Assembly: GCA_964541155.1 (NCBI GenBank)
Contig: CAZIPC010000005.1
Span: 62,001 to 126,000 of the forward strand
Length of the DNA stretch: 64,000 nt
Origin: UBA4416 sp964541155
Lineage (GTDB): Bacteria > Bacteroidota > Bacteroidia > B-17B0 > Aurantibacillaceae
Direction: 5' to 3'
In this document: one piece after another, positions 61,732 through 64,000 of the stretch
How positions within the stretch are numbered: position 1 is the first letter of the stretch
How the letters are laid out: each line of letters begins with the position of its first letter
Notes under the pieces: generated by a model
Database searches by the model: none
What the model was told of the DNA's origin: nothing
The model's input: the letters and a program-made list of their open reading frames with translations, nothing else
Program-made: the position numbers and the translations under genes

Positions 61732-63282
61732 ATGAGTGTATTAGCCATTATATTTATTGCCGTAGCATTAATTGCAGGTGTAGTAGCGGGTTTTGTTATT
61801 GCAAACTCCAGATTAAATCAAAGTAGTGTTCAAGCTAAAGAAAATTTAGTAAAAGAAGCCGAAGTAAAAGCCGAAAGTTTAAAGCAAGAGAAAATTTTAC
61901 AGGCAAAAGAAAAGTTTTTACAATTAAAAGCTGAACATGATAAAACAGTAAATGAACGTAATCAACAATTAGCTGTAATTGAAAATAAAGCTAAGCAGCG
62001 CGAAAGTGAATTAGCTAAAAAAATAGAAGAAGCTGTAAAAAAAGATAAAGAACTAGAAGCTCAAAAAAATCAACTAACTTCTCAATTAGATCTTTATAAA
62101 AAGAAAAATGAAGAGATTGAAAAATCTCATAGAAAACAAGTTGAATTATTAGAAAAAGTATCTGGATTAAGTGCAGATGAGGCAAAAGCACAATTAATAG
62201 AAAGTGTTAAAGCCGAAGCCAAAACAGAGGCCATGGCTTTTATTAAAGATACCATGGATGAAGCTAAAATTAATGCTAATAAAGAAGCAAAAAAAATAAT
62301 CATTCAATCCATACAACGATTAGCAACAGAAACAGCCATTGAAAATTCAGTTACTGTTTTTCATATTGAAAGTGATGAAATTAAAGGACGTATTATTGGT
62401 CGTGAAGGACGTAACATTAGAGCATTAGAAGCAGCTACAGGGGTAGAGGTGATTGTAGACGATACACCAGATGCAATTACATTGTCTTGCTTTGATTCAA
62501 TTAGACGTGAAATTTGTCGTTTATCTTTACATCAGTTAGTTACTGATGGTCGTATTCATCCAGCTCGTATCGAAGAGATTGTTGAGAAAACGAAAAAAAT
62601 GATTGATGAGGAAATTGTAGAAACAGGTAAACGTACATGTATTGACTTAGGTATACATGGATTGCATCCCGAGTTAATTAGAATGGTAGGTCGTATGAAA
62701 TACCGTTCATCTTATGGTCAAAATTTATTACAACATAGTAGAGAAGTTGCAAACTTATGTGCTATTATGGCAAGCGAGATGGGGTTAAATCCAAAAATTG
62801 CAAAACGTGCCGGATTGTTACATGATATTGGTAAAGTACCTGATGAAGAACCAGAATTACCACATGCTATTTTAGGAATGAAATTAGCAGAAAAATATAA
62901 AGAAAAACCAGAGGTATGTAATGCTATTGGCGCACATCACGATGAAATTGAGATGACTACTTTGTATTCTCCAATTGTTCAGGTATGTGATGCTATTAGT
63001 GGTGCCAGACCAGGTGCTCGTCGTGAAGTAGCTGAACAGTACATGAAGCGTTTAAAAGATCTTGAAGCTCTTGCGTTAGGATACGATGGCGTAGAAAAAA
63101 CTTATGCAATACAAGCTGGTAGAGAAGTTAGAGTATTAGTATCTGCTGATAAAGTAGACGATAAACAATCCGAACAATTAGCATTCGATATTTCTCAAAA
63201 AATACAAACAGAAATGACATACCCAGGTCAAGTAAAAGTAACTGTTATCAGAGAAATTAGAGCTACAGCATACGCTAAATAA
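61732..63282 (+). CDS. rny: Ribonuclease Y
   Basis: A membrane-anchored endoribonuclease that initiates mRNA decay. The 516-residue protein has one N-terminal membrane helix (about 2-25, LAIIFIAVALIAGVVAGFVI), a charged coiled coil (about 30-200), a KH domain (about 205-270, IKGRIIGREGRNIRALEAAT) and an HD domain with LLHDIGKVPDEE (His364, Asp365) and GAHHDEIEM. Length is normal. It lies downstream of zapA as in other Bacteroidota, with an independent leader of about 70 bases after the zapA terminator. Confidence 0.95.
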   Translation: MSVLAIIFIAVALIAGVVAGFVIANSRLNQSSVQAKENLVKEAEVKAESLKQEKILQAKEKFLQLKAEHDKTVNERNQQLAVIENKAKQRESELAKKIEEAVKKDKELEAQKNQLTSQLDLYKKKNEEIEKSHRKQVELLEKVSGLSADEAKAQLIESVKAEAKTEAMAFIKDTMDEAKINANKEAKKIIIQSIQRLATETAIENSVTVFHIESDEIKGRIIGREGRNIRALEAATGVEVIVDDTPDAITLSCFDSIRREICRLSLHQLVTDGRIHPARIEEIVEKTKKMIDEEIVETGKRTCIDLGIHGLHPELIRMVGRMKYRSSYGQNLLQHSREVANLCAIMASEMGLNPKIAKRAGLLHDIGKVPDEEPELPHAILGMKLAEKYKEKPEVCNAIGAHHDEIEMTTLYSPIVQVCDAISGARPGARREVAEQYMKRLKDLEALALGYDGVEKTYAIQAGREVRVLVSADKVDDKQSEQLAFDISQKIQTEMTYPGQVKVTVIREIRATAYAK

Positions 63283-63297
63283 ATTAAATTATATAAT

Positions 63298-63330
63298 TAA
63301 AAGCCCTACTTGATATCAAGGGCTTTATTA
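63298..63330 (+). terminator. Terminator after rny
   Basis: A hairpin with arms AAAGCC and CTTGAT pairing with ATCAAG and GGCTTT (63300-63326), interrupted by a three-base bulge on the left arm. The T-run after it is short (TTTATTA). Confidence 0.65.
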
Positions 63331-63382
63331 GTTAATGTTATTTCTAATATAAAAGTACTAGAATATATTTGGCTACATATAT

Positions 63383-63417
63383 AAAAAAAGGGAGTTATAA
63401 AATAACTCCCTTTTTTT
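63383..63417. terminator. Bidirectional terminator between rny and the T9SS cargo gene
   Basis: A perfect 9-bp stem GGGAGTTAT / ATAACTCCC (63390-63398 with 63402-63410) with loop AAA, seven A on the left and seven T on the right. Confidence 0.9.
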
Positions 63418-63432
63418 ATAATTAATAGCTTA

Positions 63433-64000
63433 TTATTTTTTGATAACGAGTTTGTGGTAATATGAACCCTTATCAGTTATTATGTTTAATTGATAGATTC
63501 CATTTGCAATATCAGATACATTAAGCTCAGTTTCTGATGAATCAATTACCTTTGAAGTAATTAATTTTCCAGTTACATCAAACACATTAATAATTGACGG
63601 ATAAAGGGTTGATTTAATAATCACAAGCCCATTACTTGGGTTTGGATAAATACTAAATATAGATGCTTCTATAGATTTTATACCATTACAAGCATCAACT
63701 GTAATTGTATCAGAAGCTGTGTTTGTACAGTTATTTGCATTAGTGTATGAGTATGTAATAGTATAATTACCCACTCCAGCTAAAGCAGGGCTAAAATCGC
63801 CACCTGTAACGGCTACGCCGCTATATACGCCTCCAGCAGGCGATCCTCCAATTAATGTAACACTATTAATACTTACACATTGTAAATTTATGGCAGATGT
63901 ATTTAGTGTAACTATAGGTAATGGATTTACATTAACATTTGCAGTTGCTGTTCTTGAGCAGTTGTTTGCATTAGTTACAGTTACTGAATATTGTGTAGTT
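63433..64000 (-). CDS. T9SS type A sorting-domain protein with Ig-like repeats, 5' part beyond window
   Basis: The C-terminal 188 codons of a large secreted or surface protein. The frame is open to the window edge, so the start lies beyond it. The last about 75 residues are a T9SS type A sorting domain (FSIYPNPSNGLVIIKS, then VFDVTGKLITSK, then ISDIANGIYQLNIITDKGSY and the basic end KLVIKK). Before it are two copies of an Ig-like repeat unit, recognisable by TVTNANNCSRTATANVNV and SYTNANNCTNTASDTITV, as in adhesin-like cargo proteins of Bacteroidota. An adhesin or surface-exposed role is inferred from the repeats. A bidirectional hairpin separates it from rny. Confidence 0.88.
   Translation of the reverse strand, partial: TTQYSVTVTNANNCSRTATANVNVNPLPIVTLNTSAINLQCVSINSVTLIGGSPAGGVYSGVAVTGGDFSPALAGVGNYTITYSYTNANNCTNTASDTITVDACNGIKSIEASIFSIYPNPSNGLVIIKSTLYPSIINVFDVTGKLITSKVIDSSETELNVSDIANGIYQLNIITDKGSYYHKLVIKK

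Noticed and set aside
1..64000. CRISPR arrays, insertion sequences, prophage, toxin-antitoxin or defence genes
   Set aside because: No repeat-spacer pattern, transposase, integrase, phage structural gene or recognisable defence domain was found anywhere in the window.

Overview
The window is a compact, AT-rich stretch of a Bacteroidota chromosome and is almost entirely housekeeping and cell-envelope genes. The phylum call rests on several independent signs: a SusC/SusD pair, gliding-type ABC genes gldF/gldG, a type IX secretion (T9SS) C-terminal sorting domain, lipoproteins of the TamL and SusD type, start codons without Shine-Dalgarno sequences, and Bacteroidota-type promoters (TTTG, about 20 bases, TAnnTTTG). 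The order or genus cannot be fixed from this sequence. I see no rRNA, tRNA, CRISPR array, insertion sequence, prophage or recognisable defence locus, and no gene-free stretch longer than 300 bases.

Layout. 1-1579: lipB (cut by the window edge) and a sugar-phosphate isomerase. 1773-7118: a SusC/SusD/lipoprotein uptake operon without an enzyme gene. 7168-9470: rfbA, a prenyl synthase and a thioesterase. 9588-20002: heme A synthase, a thioredoxin-fold lipid-side protein without its cysteines, the rsmD/DUF3822 pair, an rRNA methylase, TamL, release factor 3, a gamma-carbonic-anhydrase-like protein and DUF6089. 20212-24908: an unknown secreted protein, ettA, then rnc-fabF-acpP read leftwards. 25074-34992: the rimP-nusA-infB operon and the uppS-bamA-skp-skp envelope operon. 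35066-39758: dnaN and gldF-gldG-DUF4340, leftwards. 39855-50579: PAP2-like protein, an SDR enzyme, CapA, a nucleoside kinase, a SiaB-like ATPase, an amidohydrolase, rlmN-lepB-wbqC, folE with a pterin synthase, and the futalosine-pathway genes mqnB and mqnD. 50669-58929: M13 protease, exonuclease, rmlD, leucine-rich repeat protein, ribF, pheS, a TPR protein and an M23 peptidase. 59054-64000: a very long coiled-coil protein, zapA, rny and the C-terminal part of a T9SS cargo protein.

How it fits together. Outer-membrane biogenesis is strongly represented (bamA, tamL, two skp-like chaperones, uppS, lepB, SusC/D, M23). Translation is the second theme (prfC, ettA, rimP, nusA, infB, rlmN, rsmD, TrmH-type methylase, pheS). 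Menaquinone is apparently made by the futalosine route (mqnB, mqnD and perhaps the amidohydrolase). Convergent genes either share a bidirectional hairpin terminator or simply abut or overlap at their stop codons.

The most unusual things are: (1) the 735-residue coiled-coil protein directly before zapA, which contains ten consecutive units of exactly 22 residues; (2) a terminator hairpin placed between a near-perfect promoter and the rimP start codon, suggesting attenuation of the rimP-nusA-infB operon; (3) operator-like repeats in two divergent spacers; and (4) frequent TTG/GTG starts (lipB, rsmD, tamL, rnc, siaB-like, ribF, prenyl synthase).
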